A DNA stretch of 64,000 nt from Gemmatimonadota bacterium (GCA_016871855.1 VHBQ01000001.1:1-64000); one strand, 5' to 3'. Shown: positions 36,189 to 45,198, counted from the first letter of the stretch. Translations and numbers: made by a program. Notes: generated from the sequence alone by a model not told the origin.

Positions 36189-37700
36189 TTACGGCGCGGT
36201 GCGCGCCTTCGCGGGAGCCGACGACTTTCCGGTCGCGGGCTTCTTCGCCGCCGACTTGGCGCTTCCGGAGGACTTCGCGGCCGCCGGCTTCGCCGCGGCC
36301 TTGGTCGTTGTCGACCTGCCCTTCGTGGCGGTCCGAGACGTTGCCGGCTTGGCCGCCCCCTTGGCGGCAACGGGCTTGGCGGCCGTTGCCGTTGGGCGCT
36401 TGGGGCTCTTCTTCGTCCGCGACCGGCGCGAGCGATACGGTTTGTTCCAGTTCACCGCGCGGTCAGCGCGGAACGCGGCCGGCATCACGGGGATGTGCAG
36501 CGCCTCATCCGTCACCGCCAGGGCGGCGGCGTCTGCAACGTCGGCCCGGATGTCGGCGATCACCGTGGACGGGCGCTTCACGCGCGCCGCATGCACGCGA
36601 TTGGTAAGCAGGATGACAAAGAGGTCGCGTTGCGGGTCAATCCACAGCGACGTGCCGGTGAAGCCGACGTGGCCAAAGGCGGACGGGCTCAGGTGCTCTC
36701 CCGCGCCGTGGCGTCCCTCGGCCATCTCCCAACCCAGCGCGCGCGATCCCGCAGTGCGCTGGGTGAAGAGGCGCACCGTGGATTCGCTGACAACGCGGCG
36801 CCCTTCGTAAATGCCGCCGTTCAGCATCATCTGGGCGAAGACGGCGAGGTCGTCGGCCGTGCCGAACAGTCCCGCGTGCCCCGCAACGCCCCCCAGCGCT
36901 CGCGCATTCGCGTCGTGCACGAGGCCTTGGGCGAGCGTCGGCGCGATGCGGTCGCGCAGTGAATCAGGCGGCGCGAAAAACGTCTCACGCATCCCCAGTG
37001 GTTCGAAGACCCGGTCGCGCACGAAGGCGTCAAGCGGCATCCCCGCGATCGCCTCGATGACGAAACCGAGGACGTCCGGGCCGAGGTCGGAGTAGATGTA
37101 GGCGCGTCCGGGACGGAAACGGAGTTTCGTCGTCAGGACCGATTCTCGCGCCTGGGCCGGCGTGCGTGCGACGCGCGAGAGGTTGCGCCCGGCTGGCAGA
37201 CCGCTGCGGTGGGTCAGCAACTGCCGAATCGTGACTTCGTTCTTCCACCGGCCGACGAACTCCGGCAGGTAGTGCACGACCTTTGCGTCGAGCGAGAGCC
37301 GCCCCTCATCATAGAGGATCATGGCCGCCGTCGTTGTGGCAACGACCTTGGTCAGCGATGCTAGATCGTAGATCGTGGCGTCGGTGGAGACTTCAGGGCT
37401 CTCAAGTCCCCATGAAAGGGTGCCGAATCCCTTGCGCCAGACGGCGGCGCCCTGCCGTCCGATGATGACCGACGCTCCCGGGTATCCCCCCGCGCGGATC
37501 CCCTCGCGCACCAGGCGGTCGATGACCTCAAGCCGCTCCTGCGACATGCCGACCGCTTCCGGCGCCCGCACGGGAAGCCGGCCAACCGGGTCGCCAAACG
37601 CCAGAGCGGCAACGAGATAGAGGATCACGAGTGCGGGGGAACGGGCACAGAAGACAACTACGCCGAATCCCCCCGCGGGGGGATCCGGTAGTGTGGGCAC
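36189..37700 (-). CDS. Serine beta-lactamase-like hydrolase with a histone H1-like tail
   Basis: The product has 503 residues. A hydrophobic N-terminus (ALVILYLVAALAFG) looks like a signal. The beta-lactamase/DD-peptidase domain (about 50-400) has S-x-x-K in ASLTKVVAT, Y-x-D in YIYSDLG and HVGFTGTS as the third box. The last ~85 residues are almost only Lys, Ala, Pro, Ser and Thr with repeated AAKPA/KAAAKPA units, as in histone H1-like or HctB-type proteins. Such a tail could bind nucleic acid or acidic envelope polymer. The exact start is uncertain; the Met at 37700 gives a slightly long leader. Confidence 0.85.
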   Translation of the reverse strand: MPTLPDPPAGGFGVVVFCARSPALVILYLVAALAFGDPVGRLPVRAPEAVGMSQERLEVIDRLVREGIRAGGYPGASVIIGRQGAAVWRKGFGTLSWGLESPEVSTDATIYDLASLTKVVATTTAAMILYDEGRLSLDAKVVHYLPEFVGRWKNEVTIRQLLTHRSGLPAGRNLSRVARTPAQARESVLTTKLRFRPGRAYIYSDLGPDVLGFVIEAIAGMPLDAFVRDRVFEPLGMRETFFAPPDSLRDRIAPTLAQGLVHDANARALGGVAGHAGLFGTADDLAVFAQMMLNGGIYEGRRVVSESTVRLFTQRTAGSRALGWEMAEGRHGAGEHLSPSAFGHVGFTGTSLWIDPQRDLFVILLTNRVHAARVKRPSTVIADIRADVADAAALAVTDEALHIPVMPAAFRADRAVNWNKPYRSRRSRTKKSPKRPTATAAKPVAAKGAAKPATSRTATKGRSTTTKAAAKPAAAKSSGSAKSAAKKPATGKSSAPAKARTAP

Positions 37701-37729
37701 GAAGGGGTAAGGACTAGCGCCTCAGCCCC

Positions 37730-37748
37730 GTACTCGCAAGACGAGTAC
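37730..37748. other. Small hairpin upstream of the ECF sigma gene
   Basis: GTACTCG-caaga-CGAGTAC (7-bp stem) lies in the divergent interval 37701-37812. CAACCAATT and CCCAATTAG, further on, share the core CCAATT. No promoter can be fixed with confidence. Confidence 0.4.
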
Positions 37749-37812
37749 TTTCTCCCGACAGTCACCCTGGCAACCAATTGAGGGGATGGGGTGACCCAAT
37801 TAGCGAACGTTC

Positions 37813-38382
37813 ATGGCTGATCAGCTCACGATCCGACGCGCCGTCCACGGCGACGAAGCGGCGTTGCGCGCCCTCTGGGTGCAATACGCGCCGCGCATTG
37901 ACGCCGTCGTCCGGCGCCTGGTTGGCGATCCCGACCAGGCCGCCGACGTGGCGCAGGAAGTGTGGATCCAGATCTTCCGCGCCCTCCCCACCTATCGGGG
38001 CGACTCGCAGTTCGGGACGTGGGCGCATCGCATCGCGGTCAACCGCACGCTGAACGCGCTGCGGTCGCTCCGGCGGATCGGCAGGGCGGAGTTTGAGATC
38101 GAGGAGGACACCGTCTCGGTCGAGCACGATGGTGAGCGGTCGCTGCTCGCCCAGACGATCGACGAGGCGGTGCAGAAGCTGTCGCCAGGAGCACGCGCGG
38201 TCTTCGTGCTCCACGACGTCGAAGGGTACACGCACGAGGAAATCGCCGCCGAGCTCGGCATCACGGCCGGTGGATCGAAATCGCAGCTGTTCAAGGCGCG
38301 CGCCAAACTGCGCACGCTGCTCAAGCACCTGGTGGATGCTCCCATTTCGCAGGAATCGTCACATGTCGCACATCTCTCCTGA
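37813..38382 (+). CDS. ECF RNA polymerase sigma factor
   Basis: The product has 189 residues. Sigma region 2 covers about 13-80 (DQAADVAQEVWIQIFRALPTY; FGTWAHRIAVNRTLNALR). Region 4 covers about 120-170, with the helix-turn-helix YTHEEIAAELGITAGGSKSQLFKARAKLR. Group IV (ECF/RpoE-like). The anti-sigma gene begins within its last codons (20-nt overlap). The 20 N-terminal residues precede the canonical domain without interruption. Confidence 0.95.
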   Translation: MADQLTIRRAVHGDEAALRALWVQYAPRIDAVVRRLVGDPDQAADVAQEVWIQIFRALPTYRGDSQFGTWAHRIAVNRTLNALRSLRRIGRAEFEIEEDTVSVEHDGERSLLAQTIDEAVQKLSPGARAVFVLHDVEGYTHEEIAAELGITAGGSKSQLFKARAKLRTLLKHLVDAPISQESSHVAHLS

Positions 38383-39061
38383 ACGCCTCGCCGCCCTGGT
38401 GGACGAGACCGCGACGCCCGAGGAGGCGTCGCACCTCGCCGCCTGCGCGCCCTGCACGGCCGAGCTGGCCGCGCACCGGAAGCTGGTGCGGCTGGCCCTC
38501 ACCGAGACGCCGCGCGAGAACGCGCCGCTCAACGACTGGGCGTCGCTGGGCGCCGCCCTGCGCGCCGAAGGGATCATCGCGGCCCCGCCGGCGGTGCGCA
38601 GCGGACTCTCGCGACGGCAATGGGCGATGCGCATCGCGGCGGGCGCGGTGCTCGTGGCGGGAAGCGCGCTCGCCGGACGCTGGAGCGCCGGCGTCGAGCT
38701 GCCGAGCGCGCCGGTACAGGCGGCGTCGAGCGCGGCAGCGCCAACCGCCGCGGCGCTGTTCGAATCGCCGCAGGCGGCGATGCAGGTTTTGACCTCGGCG
38801 CAGCAGCAGTACTCCGACGCGGCGGCATATCTCGCGGCGCAGGACACGACCTCGCATTTCATCGGGCTGAACGTGAACACCTATCGCGCGCGGCTCACTG
38901 CGCTCGACAACATCGTGGCCTCCACGCGCGCCGCGCTCTACCAGGCGCCGCAGGATCCCGTGCTCAACCAGTACTACCTCTCGGCGCTGGCCGCGCGCGA
39001 GGCGACGCTCAAGCAGTACCAGGCGGCGCTGCCGGCGAAGCAAGCTCTCGAGCGCTACTGA
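38363..39061 (+). CDS. Anti-sigma factor with zinc-finger-like N-terminus
   Basis: The product has 232 residues. An N-terminal ZAS-like segment has H-x3-C-x2-C in SHLAACAPCTAEL. One transmembrane helix lies near 92-112 (RIAAGAVLVAGSALAG), after which comes a periplasmic region rich in Ala/Gln. It probably binds the ECF sigma factor at the membrane and frees it on an envelope signal. It overlaps the sigma gene by 20 nt, so the two are co-translated. A repeat array follows. Confidence 0.85.
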   Translation: MSHISPERLAALVDETATPEEASHLAACAPCTAELAAHRKLVRLALTETPRENAPLNDWASLGAALRAEGIIAAPPAVRSGLSRRQWAMRIAAGAVLVAGSALAGRWSAGVELPSAPVQAASSAAAPTAAALFESPQAAMQVLTSAQQQYSDAAAYLAAQDTTSHFIGLNVNTYRARLTALDNIVASTRAALYQAPQDPVLNQYYLSALAAREATLKQYQAALPAKQALERY

Positions 39062-39070
39062 CGTAGCGCA

Positions 39071-39125
39071 CAGAGAAACAACAGAGAAACAACAGAGAAA
39101 CAACAGAAAGACAACAGAGAGACAA
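39071..39125. repeat. Five tandem 11-bp units (CAGAGAAACAA)
   Basis: CAGAGAAACAA occurs three times, then CAGAAAGACAA and CAGAGAGACAA. It fills the gap between the anti-sigma stop and the PDZ gene. The unit is close to the 10-bp CGACAGAGAA unit at 31181-31290. Confidence 0.93.
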
Positions 39126-39154
39126 CAGTAGAATTTCTCCAAGGATTTCATGTG

Positions 39155-40348
39155 ATGATGGTTTTCCTTCCCTATGTGCGACGGATCGGGCTGGCGGCGC
39201 TGGTGAGCGGCGTTGCGGTCGGCGCGGCGAGTGCGCAGCAACCCACGGCGCCGCGCACCGGCCGCACGGTGACCGTGCGCGTGGACACCACCGACCACAC
39301 CCGGGTCACGGTCGTGCTCGAGGGACTCGACAGTCTGCTCAAGACGCTGGTGCAGTCGCGGGCGCTCGAAGAGCGCATCGGCATGGCGCTGCGCGAGTAC
39401 GGCGCGCAGGCCAACGCGCAGGCGAGCGTGGCGCGCCGGCAGGCGCTCGAGGCCGAGCTGCAGAAGCTCAGCGAGAGCAACCTCAAGCTCCTTTCGCAGA
39501 TCCAACTGGCGTGCACCAAGCGCCAGGCGCAGGAGCATGCGCCGCACGGCTATCTCGGCGTGACGTTCGGCATCTCGGGCAGCGTGAAACGGGAGGGGAA
39601 CGGCCCCGACGTATACCGCTTCGACGAGCCCCCGGAGATCATCACGGTAGAGGCGGGGTCGCCGGCTGATCGCGCCGGGATCCGGCGCGGTGACCGCATT
39701 GTGGCGCTCGACGGGCGCGACGTGGTGGGACGTGATGTGGTTCTGGCGACCGCGCTCGTGCCCGGGCGCAAGCTCCCCGTGCGCATCGTGCGTGATGGGC
39801 GGGATGAGAACGTCACCGTGCTCGTTCAGAAGCGCCCCGAAGGATTCGGCGACGAGTGCAGCGATCTTGACCTCACGATCGCGCCGCTCCGCAGTCCAGG
39901 GCTTGCCGCGCGGGCACCCAGCGCGCGGACGTTCACGCTCGTTCGTCCCTCCACGCCGAAGGTGACGGCCCCCACCGCGCCAGCGCCGAGCGCCGCGCCG
40001 ACTGCGCCGGTGCCGCCGTCTGCGCCAGCCGTGTGGACCTTCGAGGCGCCGCCGCCGGTGGCGATCTCGGGTTTCTCCAGTTACCTGGCGGGGGCGCAGC
40101 TGACCACGCTCACTGAGGACTTCAAGGAGCTCACCGGCGCCGATGCCGGCGTGATGGTGCAGCGAGTCGCGCCCGAGACTCCGGCCGCGCTCGCCGGGCT
40201 CAAGGGCGGTGATGTGATCGTTGAGGCAAACGATCAGCCGCTAGCTAGCGCGCGGGGCCTGCAGCGCATGATCGGCGATGCCGACGGTCGCTTGAAGCTC
40301 AAGGTCGTTCGCAAGGGCAAGGCGCGGACGGTGTGGTTGAAATGGTGA
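39155..40348 (+). CDS. Secreted two-PDZ-domain protein
   Basis: The product has 397 residues. A signal peptide (about 1-28, ending ASAQ) is followed by a coiled-coil-like helical region (about 55-115). PDZ1 (about 130-215) contains YLGVTF, a GSPADRAGIRRGDRIVALDGRDV carboxylate-binding-loop region and RDGRDENVTV. A Pro/Ala linker (about 270-300) precedes PDZ2 (about 320-397: TPAALAGLKGGDVIVEANDQPL). No protease domain is present. Being adjacent to a sigma/anti-sigma pair, it could sense or scaffold envelope stress. Start choice between GTG-ATG-ATG is open; AAGGA precedes it. Confidence 0.85.
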   Translation: MMVFLPYVRRIGLAALVSGVAVGAASAQQPTAPRTGRTVTVRVDTTDHTRVTVVLEGLDSLLKTLVQSRALEERIGMALREYGAQANAQASVARRQALEAELQKLSESNLKLLSQIQLACTKRQAQEHAPHGYLGVTFGISGSVKREGNGPDVYRFDEPPEIITVEAGSPADRAGIRRGDRIVALDGRDVVGRDVVLATALVPGRKLPVRIVRDGRDENVTVLVQKRPEGFGDECSDLDLTIAPLRSPGLAARAPSARTFTLVRPSTPKVTAPTAPAPSAAPTAPVPPSAPAVWTFEAPPPVAISGFSSYLAGAQLTTLTEDFKELTGADAGVMVQRVAPETPAALAGLKGGDVIVEANDQPLASARGLQRMIGDADGRLKLKVVRKGKARTVWLKW

Positions 40349-40435
40349 ACCACAGGAACGGCAGGAGCCGCGGAGTGAGAAGGCGCTGGCGGCAGTGAGG
40401 GTCGGTTTCGGGTGACGACGATTAGCTCTGGGAAG

Positions 40436-40463
40436 GCGGGTGGCGAAGAGCCACCCGCTTTTT
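40436..40463 (+). terminator. Intrinsic terminator after the PDZ gene
   Basis: A 9-bp stem GCGGGTGGC/GCCACCCGC with a 5-nt loop is followed by TTTTT. The rest of the 237-bp gap 40349-40585 contains no gene; its 3' end is AT-rich and probably carries the promoter of the TonB receptor gene. Confidence 0.9.
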
Positions 40464-40585
40464 CGCGTGTACGGCATTACCTGACAGAGCTTGGTGAGCA
40501 GCCCAGTTGCGCCGAGAACGTACCTTCACAAAGTTAACAACACTTCACTTTTCTTTATCCGTATATCAGAGAAAGACACTCGCAT

Positions 40586-42676
40586 ATGCTCACATCGTCG
40601 CGCTTCCTCATTCTCGCGGTCACTGCAGCCGCCGTGCCCGGTCTCGGCTGGAGTCAGTCGTCGGCACCACGGGGCATCGCGCGACTGGATACAGTTCGCG
40701 TCCGTGAGACGCGCTCGACGGAGCCACTGGCACCGACGAGCCGAAGTGCGACGCGCATTCCCACGCGGCTCGTCAACCTACCGCTCTCCATCACGTCGCT
40801 CAGCAAGGCGAGCATGGACGAGCAGGCGATGCGCTCGCTCGCTGAGATCGTCCGCTTCGTGCCCGGGGCCACGATGGGGCAGGGCGAAGGGCACCGCGAT
40901 CAGCCAACCCTGCGTGGCATCTCCTCAACCGCCGACCTCTACGTGGACGGCGTGCGTGATGACGCCCAGTACCTGCGCGATGCGTATAACGTCGAGCGGG
41001 TGGAGGCACTGCGCGGGCCGAATGCGCTCGCCTTCGGCCGCGGCGGCGGCGGGGGCGTGCTGAATCGGGTGCTTCGCACCGCCGACTTCGCCACCCACCG
41101 GCTGTTCATCGTTTCCGGGGCGACCTCCGACCAGGCGCGCGCGACGCTCGATGTCGGCCGCGCCGTGGGATCGGCGCTGTCCGTCCGCCTGAACGGCCTT
41201 GCCGAAACGGGCGACAACTTCCGGGGCATCGGCTTCCGCCGCTCCGGCATCACGCCCGCGGTGACCATCGTCGTCGGCGGTGGTCTGCTGCGGGCCAGCG
41301 GCGAGCAGTTCGAGGATCGTCGCACGGTGGATCGCGGTCTCCCCTCATTCCGCGGCGCGCCGGCCCCGGTGCCAACCTCGACCTTCTACGGCGATCGCGC
41401 GCTGAATCGTTCGCGCGCCGTCGTCACCCACGGACGGATGGAATACGACCGAGCGGCGAACGCGTCCCGCAGCTGGCGATCGGTGCTCACGTGGTCGCGG
41501 TACGATAAGATGTACCAGAACCTCGTGCCCGGCTCGATGGACGCCGCGGGGACGGCGGTGAGCCTGAGCGCGTACCGCAACGATACGGACCGGCGCAATC
41601 TCTTCCACCAAACCGATCTGACCTGGCGCACGGGCGGTGCTGGCACCGAACAGGTGCTGCTGCTTGGCGCGGAGGCTGGCGTACAGGCGACGACGAACTT
41701 TCGAGAGACGGGCTACTTCGGCGGAACGGCCACGAGCGCGAGCACTCCCACGTCCGGGCGGGGCGCGGTCCCGCCGGTCTTGTTCCGCCAGTCGGCGAGC
41801 GATGCCGATAACGGGACGCGCGCCACCGTCGCGGCGGTGCATGCTCAGCATCAGGGGAGCTGGGGGCGCGCCTGGCAGACGACGATCGGCGTGCGGGTCG
41901 AGCGGATTCGCATCGCGTTTGACAATCACCGCACCAACGCGACGTTGGAACGCACGGACGTGTTGGTCTCGCCGCGTGCGGGTTTGGTCTTCAAGCCGAC
42001 CGCCGATGCCTCGCTCTACGCGAGCGTTGGCACGTCGGCCCTTCCGAGCGCCGGAGATCAATTTGCGTCGCTGACGGCAGCGACTGCGGCGCTGGAGCCC
42101 GAGCGTTTCGCGACCCGCGAAGTCGGGGCAAAGTGGGAGCCCTCTCCCCGCCTTCGCGCGGGAGCCTCCGCCTACGTGCTCACCCGCAGCCGGTCGAGCG
42201 CGCCCGATCCGCAGCGGGCCGGCGTCCTCGTGCAGACCGGAGAGCAGGAATCGCGCGGCATCGAACTCGAGGCGCAGGGTGAGGTGACGCCCGGCTGGTC
42301 GGTGCTGGGCGCGTACACGGTGCAGCGTGCCCGCGTGCTCCGCGGCACGACATCGGCCGCGGCGGGCACAACGGTTCCGCTCGTCCCCGCGCAAATGCTC
42401 GCGCTTTGGAACCGCCTCCAACTCGGGTCGCGGATCGGCGTCGCGCTCGGCGTGGTGCACCAGACACGCATGTATGCGGGGGTGGACAACGCCGTCCTGC
42501 TGCCCGCGTTCACGCGGCTCGACGGCGGGCTGTTCGCGACGCTGGGTGCGCGCCTGCAGGCGCAACTCAACGTCGAGAACCTGGCCAATGCGGGGTACTT
42601 CGTCACCGCCCACGCCAACAACAACCTACAGCCGGGGTCACCGCGCATCGTGCGGTTGTCTCTGGCGCTGCACTAG
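40586..42676 (+). CDS. TonB-dependent (siderophore-type) outer-membrane receptor
   Basis: The product has 696 residues with a signal peptide (MLTSSRFLILAVTAAAVPGLGWSQ). The plug domain (about 40-160) has LPLSITSLSKASMDEQAMRS, ATMGQGEGHRDQPTLRG and VERVEALRGPNALAFGRGGGGG. The rest is a 22-strand barrel, ending in the typical aromatic-terminated strand PRIVRLSLALH. The form suits a catecholate/hydroxamate siderophore receptor (FhuE/FpvA-like). No Fur box is recognised. It stands alone, without an adjacent ABC importer. Confidence 0.92.
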   Translation: MLTSSRFLILAVTAAAVPGLGWSQSSAPRGIARLDTVRVRETRSTEPLAPTSRSATRIPTRLVNLPLSITSLSKASMDEQAMRSLAEIVRFVPGATMGQGEGHRDQPTLRGISSTADLYVDGVRDDAQYLRDAYNVERVEALRGPNALAFGRGGGGGVLNRVLRTADFATHRLFIVSGATSDQARATLDVGRAVGSALSVRLNGLAETGDNFRGIGFRRSGITPAVTIVVGGGLLRASGEQFEDRRTVDRGLPSFRGAPAPVPTSTFYGDRALNRSRAVVTHGRMEYDRAANASRSWRSVLTWSRYDKMYQNLVPGSMDAAGTAVSLSAYRNDTDRRNLFHQTDLTWRTGGAGTEQVLLLGAEAGVQATTNFRETGYFGGTATSASTPTSGRGAVPPVLFRQSASDADNGTRATVAAVHAQHQGSWGRAWQTTIGVRVERIRIAFDNHRTNATLERTDVLVSPRAGLVFKPTADASLYASVGTSALPSAGDQFASLTAATAALEPERFATREVGAKWEPSPRLRAGASAYVLTRSRSSAPDPQRAGVLVQTGEQESRGIELEAQGEVTPGWSVLGAYTVQRARVLRGTTSAAAGTTVPLVPAQMLALWNRLQLGSRIGVALGVVHQTRMYAGVDNAVLLPAFTRLDGGLFATLGARLQAQLNVENLANAGYFVTAHANNNLQPGSPRIVRLSLALH

Positions 42677-42720
42677 CGGGACGGGGCGGAGCGGCGCGCC
42701 GCGCCGCCGCGCCCGTTCCC
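42677..42720. terminator. GC-rich terminator-like hairpin
   Basis: An inner stem GCGGCGC/GCGCCGC is extended by imperfect outer pairing (GGGACGGGGCGG with CCGCGCCCGTTCCC). It lies between the convergent TonB receptor and matrixin genes, with no T run. Confidence 0.5.
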
Positions 42721-43517
42721 TACGGCTTCGTCACCGGCCCCGGCGGGATGCTGTAGATCAACTGCGCGGTGTACTCGTCGGCTTGGCTTAGCTCGCTCAC
42801 GCGCACGCGCGCGGCCATGATGCTGCGCTCGTCCATCGTGTGGTCGAGGCCGATGAGGTGACCCACCTCGTGGAGCGCGATGGCGCGGATTGCCTCCGCG
42901 CCGAGCGGTTCGCCGCTCTGGTGACGGAGCGCGAGCTCGATGGACGCGCCGATGATCCACCAGTGCTGGTCGCGCGTCCAGCGAGTGCGTCCGGAAATGG
43001 GCATCTCGAACTTGTCCACCCAGACCACCGGAATGTCGGCGCGGGCGGAATCCACGACGAAGGTGAACGCCACGGGAACCCCAGCGCGCGTCCAGCGATC
43101 GAACGCTTGACGCACGCGCTCTGGGTAGTCGCGCTGGAAATCCGGCAAGTCGCTGTGCGGCTGCACCCAGACGCGCAGGGGCTCAAACTGCCGGTCTGGC
43201 CAACGGGCGTTGTTGTCGCTGCGCTGCAGCAGGATCTCTCGGATGTAGGTGCCGCGTTCGCCGTCGACGAGCCGGCGCTGAATCTCGGCGAAGTCGCGCT
43301 GCGGCGCGGGGAGCGCCGACGTGCGCACCGAGACGAGATCGGCTTCCGGACCCGTGGATGCCGCCGGGCCTTCGGGAGCGAGAGTTGGCGCCGCAACGGT
43401 TTCCGGCGAAGGCGCCGGCACAGCGGCGCGGCGCGGCTGGACGCGCGTCGCCTGCACGACGATGAAAACCGCCATCGCGGCGACCAGCAGCGACAAGAGC
43501 GTGACGACCCGCCTCAT
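42720..43517 (-). CDS. Membrane-anchored matrixin-type metalloprotease
   Basis: The product has 265 residues. An N-terminal transmembrane anchor (about 4-23) precedes a Pro/Ala linker. The metzincin active site is H216-E217-V-G-H220-x5-H226 (HEVGHLIGLDH), followed by the Met-turn SIMAA (M234). The domain (about 110-260) resembles peptidase M10A (matrixin). Probably acts outside the cytoplasmic membrane. Its ATG overlaps the stop of the upstream hydrolase gene (ATGA), so both are co-expressed. Confidence 0.9.
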   Translation of the reverse strand: MRRVVTLLSLLVAAMAVFIVVQATRVQPRRAAVPAPSPETVAAPTLAPEGPAASTGPEADLVSVRTSALPAPQRDFAEIQRRLVDGERGTYIREILLQRSDNNARWPDRQFEPLRVWVQPHSDLPDFQRDYPERVRQAFDRWTRAGVPVAFTFVVDSARADIPVVWVDKFEMPISGRTRWTRDQHWWIIGASIELALRHQSGEPLGAEAIRAIALHEVGHLIGLDHTMDERSIMAARVRVSELSQADEYTAQLIYSIPPGPVTKP

Positions 43518-44410
43518 TGGAGAAAGTCCTCGACGACGGCGAAGAACGCCTCGGGCTGCTCCCAGAACGGCATGTGTCCGGCGTCAGGAATCACCGTTAG
43601 CTGGGCGCCGCGAATGACCGAGGCCGTGCGCGCGGCTTGGGCCACCGGAATCATGTCGGAGGCGCCGTGGACGAGCAGGGTGCGCGCGCGAATGCGCGCG
43701 GCGGCATCGCGCCAGTCGAATCCCTCGCGGCGAAGGCGCGCCACGACGGCCGCGCCGGTCTCGCTCTTCGCCAGCGGCGGAGAGAACATCGCTCCCAGTT
43801 CGCCGTCGTGGAACCACGCCGGGTAGAGCGCGCGATTGTACTCAGCCTGGCGGCCGGGCTCCGCATCGTGCAATGCGAGCGGGTCGAACGCCCCCAGACG
43901 CGCCCGTGCATCGCCGGAAAGCCGGGCGAGCGCGGCGGCGTGCAGCGCGGTGAGCCACTCCGGCGTAAGGCCCACCGCGTCTACGAGGACGAGGTTGCGC
44001 ACGCCATTCGGATCTTCGGCGACGCCGAGCATCGCGATGCCGCCGCCCCACGAGTGGCCCAGCACATCCCATTGGGTCAGGCCGAGCGACTCGCGCAGGG
44101 CGCGCACGTCAAACCCGTCGTGCTCGATGCGCGCGGCGCGCGCCCCCGGCGGCGGCTGGCTGTGCCCGCGTCCGCGCTGGTCATACAGGATGAGCTGGCG
44201 CCTCGCGGCGAGCGGCGAGAGTGCCGGCCAGAGCAGGATGTGCGAGTAGACCATCCCGCCGTTGATGCAGAGGAGGGGGAGCGCGCCGGGCACGTCGGGC
44301 GTCCGGTAGACCGCGAAGTCCAACCCCCGCGCGCGCACCGTCCCGCGCTCGAGGTGCGGGGGGCGCGGCGCGGAGCGGCGGTAGGCGAGGAAGCGGTCGC
44401 GGGCGCTCAT
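43514..44410 (-). CDS. Alpha/beta hydrolase, proline-iminopeptidase-like
   Basis: The product has 298 residues. The oxyanion loop is LLCINGGMV, the strand motif is YDQRGRGHSQPP (typical of prolyl iminopeptidases), and the nucleophile is the Ser in VLGHSWGGGIAML. The Asp is in HGASDMIPV and the His in DAGHMPFWEQP. It may release N-terminal proline or hydrolyse esters. No signal peptide. Coupled to the matrixin gene by a 4-nt overlap. Confidence 0.9.
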   Translation of the reverse strand: MSARDRFLAYRRSAPRPPHLERGTVRARGLDFAVYRTPDVPGALPLLCINGGMVYSHILLWPALSPLAARRQLILYDQRGRGHSQPPPGARAARIEHDGFDVRALRESLGLTQWDVLGHSWGGGIAMLGVAEDPNGVRNLVLVDAVGLTPEWLTALHAAALARLSGDARARLGAFDPLALHDAEPGRQAEYNRALYPAWFHDGELGAMFSPPLAKSETGAAVVARLRREGFDWRDAAARIRARTLLVHGASDMIPVAQAARTASVIRGAQLTVIPDAGHMPFWEQPEAFFAVVEDFLQ

Positions 44411-44516
44411 ACGAGCGCTCCCAGACGGCGCGAGACGGGGAAGTGCACGACAGTCATGCCAGTGAAGTGAAAGCTACGCGCACGCCCGGGGAGCCGCGCA
44501 GGCTGCCCCTGCACCC

Positions 44517-44545
44517 TTGCCCCGGTCCTCTGCCTCGCATATATC
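44517..44545 (+). promoter_or_regulatory. Predicted promoter of the FMN reductase gene
   Basis: TTGCCC (44517-44522), a 17-bp spacer and TATATC (44540-44545) predict a start near 44553, leaving a leader of about 65 nt before the ATG at 44617. The leader is AT-rich and carries an AAAGG ribosome site. Confidence 0.5.
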
Positions 44546-44616
44546 TCAGTGCAAAGATAATTCAGAGAGCCCTCACGGCGCCGCGACCAAATCCCGCGGC
44601 GCGAAAGGCACTACTA

Positions 44617-45192
44617 ATGACCGACCAGAAACCGCTCCTCCAGGTGCTCATCTGCTCCACGCGCCCCGGACGCAAAGGGCCATCCGTCGCGGCCTGGGCC
44701 GTGGAGCAGGCCAAGGCGCACGGCAAGTTTGAGGTCGAGCTGGTGGACCTCGCCGACTTCAACCTCCCCATCCTCGACGAGGCGGCGCACCCGCGGCTGG
44801 GGCAGTACGAGCACGAGCACACCAAGCGCTGGAGCGCGTCGGTGAAGCGTGCGGACGCCTTCGTGTTCGTGCTCCCCGAGTACGATTTCGCGATGCCGGC
44901 CTCGTTGCTCAACGCCCTGCAGGTCATCTACCACGAGTGGACGTACAAACCGGCCGGGTTCGTGAGCTACGGCGGCGAATCTGGGGCGTTGCGCAGTGCG
45001 GCAATGACGCGCCAGGTGCTGGCGACCTTCAAGGTGGTGCCAATGGTCGAGGCGGTCTCCATCCATCAGGTGGCCAAGCACGTGGATGCGAACGGGGTGT
45101 TCATCCCGGAAGAGGGGCATCCGAAGAAGGCGCAGGGGATGCTTGAGGAACTGCATCGGTGGGCGGGGGCGCTGAGGAGCCTGCGGGGATAA
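44617..45192 (+). CDS. NADPH-dependent FMN reductase
   Basis: The product has 191 residues and a flavodoxin-like fold. ICSTRPGRKGPSVAAWAVEQA (about 12-32) is the FMN phosphate loop, FVFVLPEYDFAMPASLLNALQ contacts the flavin, and FVSYGGESGALRS is the third motif. Relatives reduce quinones, azo dyes or chromate with NADPH. The start MTDQKPLL follows a predicted promoter and leader. Confidence 0.92.
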   Translation: MTDQKPLLQVLICSTRPGRKGPSVAAWAVEQAKAHGKFEVELVDLADFNLPILDEAAHPRLGQYEHEHTKRWSASVKRADAFVFVLPEYDFAMPASLLNALQVIYHEWTYKPAGFVSYGGESGALRSAAMTRQVLATFKVVPMVEAVSIHQVAKHVDANGVFIPEEGHPKKAQGMLEELHRWAGALRSLRG

Positions 45193-45198
45193 CTGGGG

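Noticed and set aside
37750-37812. ECF-type autoregulatory promoter before the sigma factor (GGCAACC ... CCCAATT)
   Set aside because: The motifs are too degenerate to assign -35 and -10 boxes without related sequences for comparison.
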